This document shows, piece after piece, positions 10,310 to 20,185 of a stretch of DNA of 64,000 nucleotides; position 1 is the first letter of the stretch, and each line of letters begins with the position of its first letter. The translations under genes were made by a program, and so were the position numbers. The notes under the pieces are model-generated. The model was not told the DNA's origin. It saw only the letters and a program-made list of their open reading frames with translations, and made no database searches. The DNA comes from Diabrotica undecimpunctata (Eukaryota > Arthropoda > Insecta > Coleoptera > Chrysomelidae): NCBI RefSeq assembly GCF_040954645.1, contig NC_092811.1, forward strand, positions 82,779,063-82,843,062. The letters are read 5' to 3'.

Positions 10310-12154
10310 GGAACATAAACAACTGGCGAGCAGCCCTAGCTGTACTTCCACTAATAACAGAAAGGGGCAGCTTTAGTAAAATATCTTATGCTCCTACGGT
10401 ATCTAAAACAAAGTTGCCAGCCACAATTCTTTTCATGAAAGAGATAATATATCCGTCTTCACTTATCTTAATTACCTGACCGACATAATGTTTAACAGTT
10501 TTTTTTGTCATGTTATCTTACTATAACGTAGTCCTGATTTTGAATAGACAAATCTTGATTTTCTGATAGGAAGCTTTCTAAATCGCTGGAATCGTTGTAA
10601 ATCCCTTCACTAACATCACTGTTCGAAATAATGTTGTCATTAAAAACTTGACCTTTAATTTTTTTAGCCTTCTGCTTTTTCTCTTCTAAAAGTGGTTTTT
10701 AGCAAATCTTTCTTTATGCTGTTCCTCTATGACATCTTTTATCGGGGTATCTGTTACTGTTACTGACTGTAGCTTCTTTCTATTTCTTTTAAGGTTTTTC
10801 CTTAGAACGAAGGAGCATCTTTGGCATATTGCCTAATTTTCTGAGGGATTATTATATTGGATGGGCCGTTAATTGGGCTGACATATCGTAGTTCTTCCAC
10901 ATCCTTAACAGCTTCGTTAGCCTTATTTTCGTTACCATTTCCATTTTTAGTTTTTTCAGGCCTATCAGTGACATAATATGATATAAAATCACTCTCTGAA
11001 AATTCTGGGGTGCCCTCTGTTTTTTTTTAATCCGTTGAGAATTTTGATAAGAGTCAATGCTTTAGGGTAGGCGGTACCAACAACACTACAAACATCATAA
11101 ATGCTCGTAGGTATGGCAGGATGATTTAGCATCCAGTCATCAACTCCTCGGTTATAATAGCTTTTAAATGGAAAGAAGCAGCTCATGTCGAGCGCTTGTA
11201 ATTTACGACTGCAATGGGGCTGCAATGTCGCGGAGAGAGTGACGCTGCACCGGCTGATCCTAGAGGAGCACCAGTAAGCATGAAAACGTTAAATATTTTC
11301 CTCGGGAATACAAAGAATGGGGTCACAAAAGTCCCATTAGCGCATATTGCAGTAAACATTGTTATTATTGTGTCTCTTTCAGCGCTTGTTACTTTTCCAA
11401 TTTGTTTTTGTTTAATCCTAGCAAGTACCTTCCCAGGTTAACGCACATTTGTATTACCAGTCTCATCACAATTGTATACTTGGTTCGACTGTATATTATG
11501 TTTCATTATCACACTTTTCAGGTTTGTGAAAAATGTAGCCACATTATTTTTGTTGAAGATGGTGGCTTTACCAAGGCTAGTCTCATCACAATTGTATACT
11601 TGGTCCGACTGTATATTATGTTTCATTATCACACTTTTTAAGTTTGTGAATAATGTAACCACATTATTTTTGTTGAAGCTGGTGGCTTTACCAAGGCTAG
11701 TTGCTTCTGGTTTTCAAAGAGATAACATAGGGTGTCGTTTTCTAAAATTATTCAACCCTTCGACTTCAGCTCGTTTCTTCTCGTGCCAAGCTGGAGGAAT
11801 CGTTTTACTATTAGTAATAGCATACTTATATGCCAATTCACGAGTATGTGTTAACGTTAAGCCGTAGCACATTTCACAAGCCTGAATTATGTACTGGCAC
11901 AATAGCTGTTCCTCTCTACTAGCGTATTATCTACTAGTGTTTTCTTCATTAGCTTCATTAGCTAATTTGAACTTCTTCACTTTCCGTTGTAGAGCCGACT
12001 TGCTTGCACCATTATTTTTGGATGAACTCATCAATGGCATTTGATTTTATACAACATCTTCTACTGCAGAATGCATAGACCTTGCATATACTTCATGATC
12101 CTCTAGGCTTTTCTCGAAAACTGCTGACAGTTGGGATCTTGAATGTCTTGGCAT
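10310..12154 (-). pseudogene. pogo/Tigger-like (CENP-B-type) DDE transposase, broken
   Basis: The minus strand starts at an ATG (12152-12154, MPRHSRSQL). It then has a psq/HTH-like stretch (ASKSALQRKVKKFK), and QACEMCYGLTLTHTRELAYK ... LNNFRKRHP as in pogo-class proteins. Next is the DDE entry VYNCDETG. Near 11220-11150 comes QPHCSRKLQALDMSCFFPFK (the P-P-H-x-S-x-x-L-Q-P-L-D region), then YNRGVDDWMLNHP. The tail includes YYVTDRPEKTKNG and YVGQVIKISEDGYI (about 10480), as in insect relatives. There are several stops and frame changes. A 120-bp tandem duplication repeats the D-E-T block. The second catalytic Asp block between D-E-T and Q-P-H-C is largely lost. Confidence 0.8.
11461..11700 (-). 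repeat. 120-bp in-frame tandem duplication in the pogo-like gene
   Basis: Units 11461-11580 and 11581-11700 are nearly identical (a handful of substitutions). Each encodes FFTNLKSVIMKHNIQS and a VYNCDET box (NCDETG in one, NCDETS in the other). The period is exactly 40 codons, so the duplication itself did not break the frame. Confidence 0.9.
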
Positions 12155-12330
12155 ATTCAATTCTGTAAAGAATGAAAAATGTTTAGCATGTTTTAGTATA
12201 TTTCAGAATAAACGCATTATGTTACCATATCCCAGTATGGACCGCTTTTTTATTCCCACTATGGTTCATGGTGCATCAAAATACAAATGACCAAAAATTT
12301 TATCAAAGTGGTAGAGCTAGATTTAAACAG

Positions 12331-12559
12331 AATAAGACGATGTTGAAGTTATGTATGTTTTAGATATCTATACCAAATTCAAGTTAAATATGATACATTT
12401 CGGAGGATTATTCGAAAAAATCTGAACATAAAAATAAAAATGTTCAGCTGATCACTCACCTAAATTTTCAAAATATCGAAACGCACAGTACTAAATAGAA
12501 TTATTTAAGTTAACAGACTTGAGAACCCCTCGAAGGTTAAAATACTTTCACTGATACTA
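12331..12559. other. No feature recognised
   Basis: AT-rich flank between the pogo-like gene and the BEL/Pao remnant. No LTR of the BEL element was identified here. Confidence 0.4.
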
Positions 12560-14558
12560 CAGGGCAAATGATGCTTAAACGATTTAAAACCGGCTTCTCA
12601 AAGTCCGCTGAAGTGCGGAGAATTAGTCAGAATAAATCGCCAATCAATATTTTCCTGACTAAGTGTACTTAGAATTTCGTTCGAATTGACTTCAAAGAAC
12701 CTTTTTTTAAAGAACTCATATTTTGCGCACTGAAAGTTGATACCATGAACTGAGAATATTTTTCTACAAATACCCCGTCGTGCTACAAAGCGACGAAGAG
12801 AGGCTATAAAGCCTTCAGTGGTAAGGTCACTCACCAGTTCTAAGTGTACGGCCGTTGTACTAAAACAGACGAAAAGGCAAATATAACATTTTAACACTTT
12901 ACAATTGCGAGTTTTTTTATCGCGTAATTTAAATGGACCTGCATAATCAGTTCCAGTTAATTTAGCCAACAGTAAAGCTGAACAAAGTGTTCTAATCTTG
13001 GGATAGTGATTTTTAAAGAGCCACACGAGTTTTTGCACAAATCAAATGACAAAGAAAATTACCGGAGGAATCTGAGGAACGAATATAGATACAGCAGCCA
13101 TAAGCTGACTCGGAAGCATCTGTTAATCCTATTAATTCTATAAGTTCTTTATCTTTGATTAAAAGAAGTCTGGTTATTTTAAGTTTAAATTTTTTCTTTA
13201 AGTCTCTTTGAAATGACATTTTGTGTGAACTGATGCAGGTACAGATTTGTCCCATGAGATAGGTAATTGCCAAAGTTGTTGAATAAGATCCTTAGAATTT
13301 TAGCACTTATAGTCAATGGAGATACTTAGTCTAGTGGGTCAAAAAGTCAAGAGATGGAACTGAAAATAGATCTTTTAGTTACCTTGACTAATGGGGTTTG
13401 AATAACTGAGTATGATAAAATATAAAAATGAGGGTTCCGATTAAGTTCAAGCGTTTACTTGCTTTTGGGTTTCCTATTTCAATAGATTTTAGTTTGTCAG
13501 TATCACCAATAAGCATTGAATTGTTAGAGTTCATTTTTCAAATATTTGGGCCATATTATTTAAAAATTTGTATCAAAAAAGTTTTAATTTTTAAGACTTC
13601 TTATAAGGTTCAGCACCAGATAGAATGTCATCAACAAAGAAATTATGTTCTATTATAAAGCTTAGTTTTGAATTAGAATGCTTGATATTATCCGCTATTT
13701 TTCCTAGACATCTTGTCGCTAAGAATGCACTGGATGCTAGACCATCAGTTACAATGTTTAGCTCAAAGACCGATAATGGTTCAGTTGGATTACATCGCCT
13801 TAATATCTTTTAAAGATTGCGTTGTTTCTTATTAATAATTATTTGCCGATACATTTTGGCTATATCTGCTGAAATAACAATATTATGTTTTCGTAAACGA
13901 ATTTCTATAGAGAATAAATCATTTTGAATAATGGGGCCTACCATCATGAGATCATTTACAGATAAGGCAGAAGTAGACTTTGCTGAGCCATCAAAGACTA
14001 CACGAAGTTTTGTACTAGTGCTAGAAGGTTTAAAGACAGCTTGATGCGGTAGGAAAAAACCACTACAATCGTCCGCTAATTCTTGTTTAGACATATCACC
14101 TAATTCTAGATATCCTGAGATGAATTCGGTGTATTGAGATTTTAAGGAATCGTTTTATTCTTTATATACAGTAAAATATGTTTGTTGCAGTTTAAAAAGA
14201 GTCGCCCAGTTTTAAAGTATCTAATTTGAAAGGTATTGTTACCTAAAATCTACCAGTATTTAGCCGACGAGTATGTGTTTAAAAATGTTGTTCACAAAAT
14301 ATTTCTGCTTGTGAAAAATGAGAGTTTTCCTTTACACTTTCTAATTACCAGAATTTTTTCAGTTGTTGATTTAAATCAATAATGTTTTAATGACAAAGAG
14401 CTTTTCCATCTAATTTGTCATTTAGGTCAAGTGGACCAGAAGCTATCCAACCTAATTAAGTTTTTTGTAAAAATGGTGCATTTGGACCTAATTTATGTTT
14501 TCCTATACAAAATAAGTCCCAAAAGGTATTTGCACCAACCAATATATCGATTGGTGCA
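12560..14558 (-). pseudogene. BEL/Pao retrotransposon pol: protease end, RT, RNase H, integrase
   Basis: Reading 3' to 5' on this coordinate scale. Protease end: APIDILVGANTFWDLFCIGK (14558-14500). RT: FKPSSTSTKLRVVFDGSAKS and IVISADIAKMYRQIIINKKQ (14050-13815), then HNFFVDDILSGAE with the F-V-D-D catalytic box (about 13640). Linker and RNase H: IQQLWQLPISWDK and LIGLTDASESAYGCCIYIR (13290-13060). Integrase: TDYAGPFKLRDKKTRN, CFSTTAVHLELVSDLTTE and RRFVARRGICRKIFS (12990-12760). The second integrase Asp is lost (SVHGINF where S-D-N-G-T-N-F is expected). Frames change several times. The element's upstream part continues at 16256-16840 beyond an inserted LTR block. Confidence 0.85.
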
Positions 14559-15901
14559 CTGTAGCATTTGTAAATTTCTTGAAATCCCCTCGTATATGTA
14601 TTAAATTGAAATCCCCTCATACATGCATTATAATAACGAAGAATTTTTTCCATGTTTCCTAGTTCGTATCTTTTAAGTTAAAATACCCGAAATGTATTTC
14701 AATTCCTTCTTAGGTCGGCTCGAGTTAATATAAAAAATCTTAAAGTTGTTTATTTATTTCGCAGCTGCGTATGTTCCTCGATATTTCTTTGTTCAAACCG
14801 CCCGATTTTGCGTTTCAAATAAATATTCCAGTTAATTTGTTTTGTTTATGCTAAGTTAAGCGAATAAATTTAAAAGATAATTTCATCACTCTCGCTGGAG
14901 CCGCGGTCAATTCAAGAGTGATGGGCTTCAGCGTTATGTCCAAATTCACGTCGAATTTGTAGTTTTCTGTTTTTTGCTTTTTCCCTTTTCAGGAAAATCT
15001 TCCTCTTACGTTATGGAAAACAATTTTAGTGGCAGTTAATTAATTAATGCAGTCTAATTCTACCTGTTCCTGTTTTTTTAAGAGGCAGAGTCATAAGTTT
15101 TGTGCTCAGTGCCGGCTTCGGCATCAAATGGTCAATCCAATTCGCAGTGGAGATGCAGTCCTTTTGTACGTGTGTTCATGTCCAGAGTTCAACTCCAGTT
15201 TCCAACCTCAGGAACTTAAAGTGTTTTTGTGAAATCCAGGTAACTTTTTTTGTGTCCATTTTAAAGTAAAGACAGACATTTTTTTTAAATAATATTTTGC
15301 TTTCGTTAAAATTTAAAAGTATTTGTAATAATTAATAAATTGTAAAATTTTAGGGTTTGACTTTAGCTGTCAATTTATTGGTTCAGTTTTTTAAATTTAA
15401 TGTTAACTCACGACAGCTCGTTTTATTAATTTTGATATTGATTTGTTTTGTTTTTTTAAAAAAAAAGGTTAACCTTCATGCAATTTTGTAAGTTTATGTA
15501 CTATCTCCAACTCCTGGAATTTGTAAACAGATGACACATGTAAGTTTTTTTTTGTATTTTTGTACTTGCGACTATTGTTGTAACATTTTTGCACTGTCTA
15601 TTTTGTAACTGTTTGTGGTGACACAACAATAAATGTTAAATTTTGTTTCTTAACATTTTGTTTATTTTTTTTAACTAACCTTTTTTTGAGTTTAATTTGA
15701 AAAAGATATGTTTTGCATTTCAAATAATTATTTCGATGGTTACAACTAGCTGTTGTAATAGTTATAATTAGGCACCTCGAAGTGGCGCCCTTTCTAAATT
15801 ACTAAAGGTGTTTCCTGTTTCTTGTTGTTTTGTTTGTCCCAAGAGATTCATGACCTTTTGTTTCATATTTTTGTAGTTGCCCCAATCCGACCTCTTTGTC
15901 A

Positions 15902-16222
15902 TTTACTTACCCACGACCCTAGCTCTCCTAACAAACCCTGAGTGCCGTTCGCACAAGTAGCATTTATTTTGCTTGCCCATAGTTTCTGTCCCCAATTTTC
16001 TACCCCTAATAGTAATACCCCATATGGTAGGCAAAATATTTTCGTTACAAATTTTTGTCGTTTACTTATCCACGACCCCAGCTCTCCTAACAAACCCTGA
16101 GTGCCGTTCGCACAAGTAACGATTATTTTTGCTTGCCCTATCTTCGTCCCCATAATTTCTGTCCCCAATTTTCTACCCCTAATAGTAATAGCCCATGTGG
16201 TAGGCAAAATAATTTCGTTACA
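15902..16222 (+). repeat. ~159-bp tandem duplication at an LTR 3' end
   Basis: Unit 1 (15902-16060) and unit 2 (16061-16222) share long identical runs such as CTCTCCTAACAAACCCTGAG and TTTCTGTCCCCAATTTTC. Both end at TTTCGTTACAAAT; only the second is followed by a primer-binding site. The minus-strand ORF spanning both is a repeat of the same chance peptide. Confidence 0.85.
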
Positions 16223-16226
16223 AATT

Positions 16227-16244
16227 TGGCGCCCAACGTGGGAC
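16227..16244 (+). other. Retrotransposon primer-binding site (lysine-tRNA type)
   Basis: TGGCGCCCAACGTGGGAC follows an LTR end in CA by four bases. It matches the form of primer-binding sites complementary to tRNA-Lys 3' ends (established pattern). The surrounding 16222-16253 is also an imperfect palindrome (AATTTGGCG ... CGCCAAATT). Confidence 0.75.
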
Positions 16245-16255
16245 GCCAAATTTCA

Positions 16256-16840
16256 TCAAATAACATCAAAACTAGGATCAGCTAAAATTAGATTTGGTGA
16301 AATATTTAGTTAATTTTTGTGAAAGGTTTTACAAGGAACTGGGCCAGTAATATTTTTTACAACAATACAGTTTAGGCTTACTAAACAAGAGTTAAATCTA
16401 GATTGGATTGTGACATTTACACTAGACGTTACCCTTGAAGAAGAATCGCCAATTCCAAATGTTAGGGATTGTATTTTAAATGTTTGAAGATTTAATTTAT
16501 CCGACACCCTGTTAGGGTAAAAGGAAGGGGAGAAAGAAAGAAAGAAGATTTAATTTATTGCATAACTTATTAGTTACAAAATTGCATTGAGAGCCATTAT
16601 CCACAAGAATTCTACAAGTTTGGGTTTAACCATTGTTGTCAAAAATATTTACTAAGGTAGTTGACAGCAAGGTGCAAGTTTAGGGAAATATTGAACAATA
16701 AAATTTAGCAGCAGAAGTTGTTACAGCAATGTCCTCCACTATGGCTGTGGATGAATTTACCAATTAACCTTCAGAATCTGCTCTATGTCCCTTTCTCAGA
16801 CAACTGAGACAATAGAGACTCTAATAATAATAATACCAAT
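16256..16840 (-). pseudogene. BEL/Pao gag end and protease (upstream part of the split element)
   Basis: On the minus strand a half zinc knuckle CLSCLRKGHRADSE (about 16810) is followed by LLSTTLVNIFDNNG and CRILVDNGSQCNFVTNKLCN (about 16620-16560), the aspartic protease site with D-N-G-S in place of D-S-G-S. Then comes FGIGDSSSRVTSSVNVTI and VVKNITGPVPCKTF (16507-16320), ending ISPNLILADPSFDV at 16257. These fit the BEL/Pao protease in order and join, after the inserted block, to 14558. Scattered stops show decay. Confidence 0.8.
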
Positions 16841-16849
16841 ACAAAAGTA

Positions 16850-17109
16850 CACACAGTTATTAAAAAAGAATTTCAACATCTCCTGAAATATTAGAGTAAA
16901 CAAAACAACAAATAAAAAAGAAAACACTGAGGAAGTATTAAATTAACCTTTTGTCATGCAGAAGAAGAAATAGACAAAAATAAAGAGACCAAAAACCTGT
17001 AATGAGGTAGAAACATTATTACAACCGGCAAATATTCTATTTAAAGAAGTAACATTAAAATTTAAGTTTGAACAGTTCCCGATTTTTTTGAAAACGCATA
17101 TTAACGTTT
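16850..17109. other. AT-rich sequence, no feature recognised
   Basis: Between the BEL gag remnant and the TIR element. Some further BEL gag may be present but is not recognisable. Confidence 0.4.
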
Positions 17110-17146
17110 TAATTGAGGACTCTAGAAGTAAAGGGGTATAAGTGAC
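17110..17146 (+). repeat. Left terminal inverted repeat
   Basis: Pairs with 19671-19708 on the opposite strand; starts TAATTGAGGACTC. Confidence 0.85.
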
Positions 17147-17389
17147 AAAAAGTAAATTTTGAGAAATACTAAAAATAAAATAAAGCCAGTTTTTCTCATC
17201 CGGTTTAGTAACTGTAGGCTTTACTATTATTATTGGTAACAAAAAATCATAATTTTATTGACTTTACTCATTTTTGAGCTATTTTTAGGTTGCTGAGTAA
17301 CACTTTTACCCTTTTACTTCTAAGAAATGCAACATAAAGGTAAAAAATGTAAAAAGATCATAAAGTTTTTGTACAAATTTATTCTTCAC

Positions 17390-19054
17390 CATAACATTAA
17401 TACATAACTGCTTCTTCTAAGTTTGCTGGTTCTCCAGCTTGTTGGCCATCATGTCGCAGATTTATTAAAAACTCATGGTAAATTGGAGGTAAGTAGTTGA
17501 GTAACTGTTGAAGATTTGAATATTTACCTTGCTTAATGAGTAACTGTACTGTAAAGACTGTACTTTATTACTAATAAACTATACTTTAACTCTGTAGAAG
17601 CTACCAGCTCCATCCAATGTTGAAGTACATACAGGTTCTTTTTGGTTCTTGTCTTTTTTAACTCTATCAAATACTCATTATAAGAATGGCCACTTATAAA
17701 AAAGCGATGATATCCTGTTTGAATATTAGTGTTTCTGATAATGTAGAGCCAAAATTTGACTCTTATTTTGGCCTCCACAGTTGTCGCTAAATACAGTTAT
17801 GTGTTTAGCAGATGGGGGGGAAGGCTTCTGATATATTTTAGGAGATAAGACGATATTTCCTGACATCCACATGACGCCTGACCTTTGTGACACATAAAGA
17901 AATGGGTCATTCAAGTCTGTAGGTTATGGCCCCTAAGATATACGTCCACAGTTGCCTTAAATAATATGCTTTAGAAGTTGACACATTAGGAGTTTGCATA
18001 GTTTTTTTGCAAATAGAAGATGATCGCAAATTTGCTAGCATTTTTTAGGTCTTGACACTCATCTTTTGCTGTTCTTAGGGCTTTCACCTTACGCAAGTGA
18101 AAGTCTTTTTCTGTCTGAGCTAAAGCGTTTTCTTCTGCCGAACAATGATTTATTTTTATCTAAAATTTATCACATTTATCACAGATGTCTATACTTGGCC
18201 TTTTGAAACTAAGGTTGAACTGAGTATTAAAAATATTCCTATAAAAACTTTCACTAACAGGTTCTTCCTGTTTTTCCACTTTACAGAAATCACAATAAAG
18301 TTTGTACATTATTTTTAAATTATAATCTTGAGGAAGATACCTCCTATTCGGAGTCTTACTTCTAGTGTAGTGGCTTGTGTACCTAGGAAACTTATTAATA
18401 TGCTCTTTTATCATGTTAATTACCCTTTTAAAATTATTTTTCGGGGTGATTTATTTCCTATTTTGTCTACCCATGACACGCCTGAGGAGACTTTTTTTGC
18501 TTTTAACTACATTTTGTAAACGTTTGTTGGAGACATCAAAAGTTTTTATTATAAACTGTTTACATACTCTAAAACTTTTCAGATTATAAACACATGACAC
18601 CTCTTTGTTGCTAACTGCGTTTAGCTTTTTTCTTTTATAGGCTCAGTCTGTATGGATCTATTTAGAAAGGCTGTTTGGAGAGTCCAGTATCCAATGCTCA
18701 ATACTCTTTAAAAATTAAAAGTCTTTGTTCCTGTGAAATAATATTGGTACATTTATTCCTATAACGATGATTTTCAAGTTCTCGTAACTTTTTAGCTTCA
18801 TGAGTATTGTTTTTTTTGTCCATGTATGCTTCACCTGATTTTCTTGCTATTTCAGCCCTGTTTTTTTACTTATCTGGTCTCCGAATCCTTTTCTTGCCAG
18901 TCTTCTTTGGTGGTGGAAATGCACAAACAGGTAAATTATCACTATCTCCGTATTCCACAAAGAAACAAAACGAACTCTTCTTAAAAACACTGTTGTTTTT
19001 AATAAAGTAAAACGCAGCAGTGTTCATTAAAGTATTCCTTAAGAGATATACCAC
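17390..19054 (-). pseudogene. Putative DDE-type transposase with DNCGGQNK motif
   Basis: Read 5' to 3' on the minus strand: a basic N-terminus, KKTGKKRIRRPDK ... ARKSGEAYMDKKNN (about 18900-18800); a short linker; FKEYWALDSPNS (about 18690); SFRVCKQFIIKTFDVSNKRL (18570-18510); then INKFPRYTSHYTRSKTPNRR (18400-18340). Next is LYCDFCKVEKQEEPVSESFY and RPSIDICDKCDKF (18300-18160), a cysteine-bearing region. The catalytic-looking part follows: HITVFSDNCGGQNKSQILAL (17800-17740) and YHRFFISGHSYNEYLI (17720-17670). These blocks keep family order, but stops (17937, 18160, 18450 and others) make it a pseudogene. The start is unclear because the 5' region is duplicated. DDE assignment is inferred from the acidic F-S-D-N block and TIRs. 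Confidence 0.65.
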
Positions 19055-19538
19055 TACCCATCCAAAATGATAACAAACTCAACTAACAGTCTGACACAGT
19101 AGAACAGGGGTAGAAGTACACTTGTATCTCTTCTCTTCCAAGCCCTACTAATAGTTTCAAGTTATCGTAACTTTTTAGCTTCATGAGTATTGTTTTTTTT
19201 TTGTCCATGTATGCTTCACCTGATTTTCTTGCTATTTCAGCCCTGTTTTTTTACTTATCTGGTCTCCGAATCCTTTTCTTGCCAGTCTTCTTTGGTGGTG
19301 GAAATGCACAAACAGGTAAATTATCACTATCTCCGTATTCCACAAAGAAACAAAACGAACTCTTCTTAAAAACACTGTTGTTTTTAATAACGTAAAACGC
19401 AGCAGTGTTCATTAAAGTATTCCTTAAGAGACATACCACTACCCATCCAAAATGATAACAAACTCAACTAACAGTCTGACACAGTAGAACAGGGGTAGAA
19501 GTGCACTTGTATCTCTTCTCTTCCAAGCCCTACTAATA
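18772..19538. repeat. ~385-bp tandem duplication inside the TIR element
   Basis: Copies 18772-19154 and 19155-19538 are near identical, differing by a few substitutions and T-run length. Each contains the transposase N-terminus (GKKRIRRPDK on the minus strand) plus upstream DNA. Identical small plus-strand ORFs in each copy are shadows of this. Confidence 0.95.
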
Positions 19539-19670
19539 GTTGGCTTGGAGGCTAAGTATCTTGCCGCTATAAAGCAGCACCTGTTAGACTTATCACTTAG
19601 ATCTCTTTACCTCCAAAAAGAATGAAAGATTTCCAGTTCAGCGATACAGTTTTCTCAATATTTACAAAAA

Positions 19671-19708
19671 TGTCACTTATACCCCTTTACTTCTAGGGTC
19701 CTCAATTA
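19671..19708 (-). repeat. Right terminal inverted repeat
   Basis: Reverse complement of the left repeat; ends GGGTCCTCAATTA on the plus strand. Confidence 0.85.
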
Positions 19709-20185
19709 CAAATAAATTGATCTTTTTTAACAAAATTATTTGTACTTCGAATATCCCAATCCAATCCTGCATATTATATAGAATGAAAGCGTAAAAAAAG
19801 ATTAAAGTTGTAACTCGAATATTATGAAGCTTTTAATATGAGCATTATGTGGGCATCTGTGTAACTGTTACGTACTTCCTTTTCTCAATTTTTATATTTA
19901 AAATTATTTGTTGTCATAAAAATATTTTCTTTTTCTTACAATGATAAAAGATTTCTTTTAGAATACCTAAAAGCGTGTTGTAGAATATTTTTTGCTACCT
20001 AGAAATTACTATTGATAAAATAATAATATTAAATTATTTTGTGTCGTTGTTGAACAGTCATATTAATGAATTGAACATTTTAGACTAATTCCAACATAGA
20101 ATGAATTATCGGAAAAAATTAAAATTTGTTACAATCTATTAAGATGTACCGATCGAAAATACTAAATATTAACTTTAATAATCAT
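19709..20185. other. AT-rich sequence, no feature recognised
   Basis: No motif on either strand. Confidence 0.5.

Larger units (their letters stand above)
14559..16255. mobile_element. Foreign block splitting the BEL/Pao protease; contains an LTR end
   Basis: The BEL protease frame breaks after LADPSFDV (about 16257) and resumes at APIDILVGA (14558), so about 1.7 kb was inserted. The block holds a 27-bp tandem duplication (14581-14607, 14608-14634) and AT-rich DNA. It also has a polyadenylation-like AATAAA near 15630, a tandemly duplicated LTR end (15902-16222), and a plus-strand primer-binding site at 16227. The LTR start and TSDs were not resolved. After the primer-binding site there is almost no internal sequence, so this is a nearly solo LTR in the opposite orientation to BEL. 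Confidence 0.6.
17110..19708 (-). mobile_element. TIR-bounded DNA transposon of unnamed type (2.6 kb)
   Basis: Matching terminal inverted repeats lie at 17110-17146 and 19671-19708. Read inward, both give TAATTGAGGAC, one variable base (T or C), then CTAGAAGTAAAGGGGTATAA and GTGACA. One other substitution aside, they agree over about 37 bp. A further related copy (CACTTTTACCCTTTTACTTC) sits inside the left end at about 17299-17325. The element encloses a minus-strand transposase-like pseudogene and a 385-bp tandem duplication. No clear TSD was seen. The protein family is one I have seen in many insect genomes but cannot place in a named superfamily. Confidence 0.75.

Noticed and set aside
11461..11700. 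Repeat array considered as CRISPR-like
   Set aside because: Two contiguous 120-bp units with no spacers, inside a transposase gene of a eukaryote.
15899..16249. 116-codon minus-strand ORF with an internal repeat
   Set aside because: The repeat is the tandemly duplicated LTR end; no protein family resemblance.
18807..19395. Two identical 67-70 codon plus-strand ORFs
   Set aside because: They are antisense shadows of the duplicated transposase N-terminus, identical only because the DNA is duplicated.
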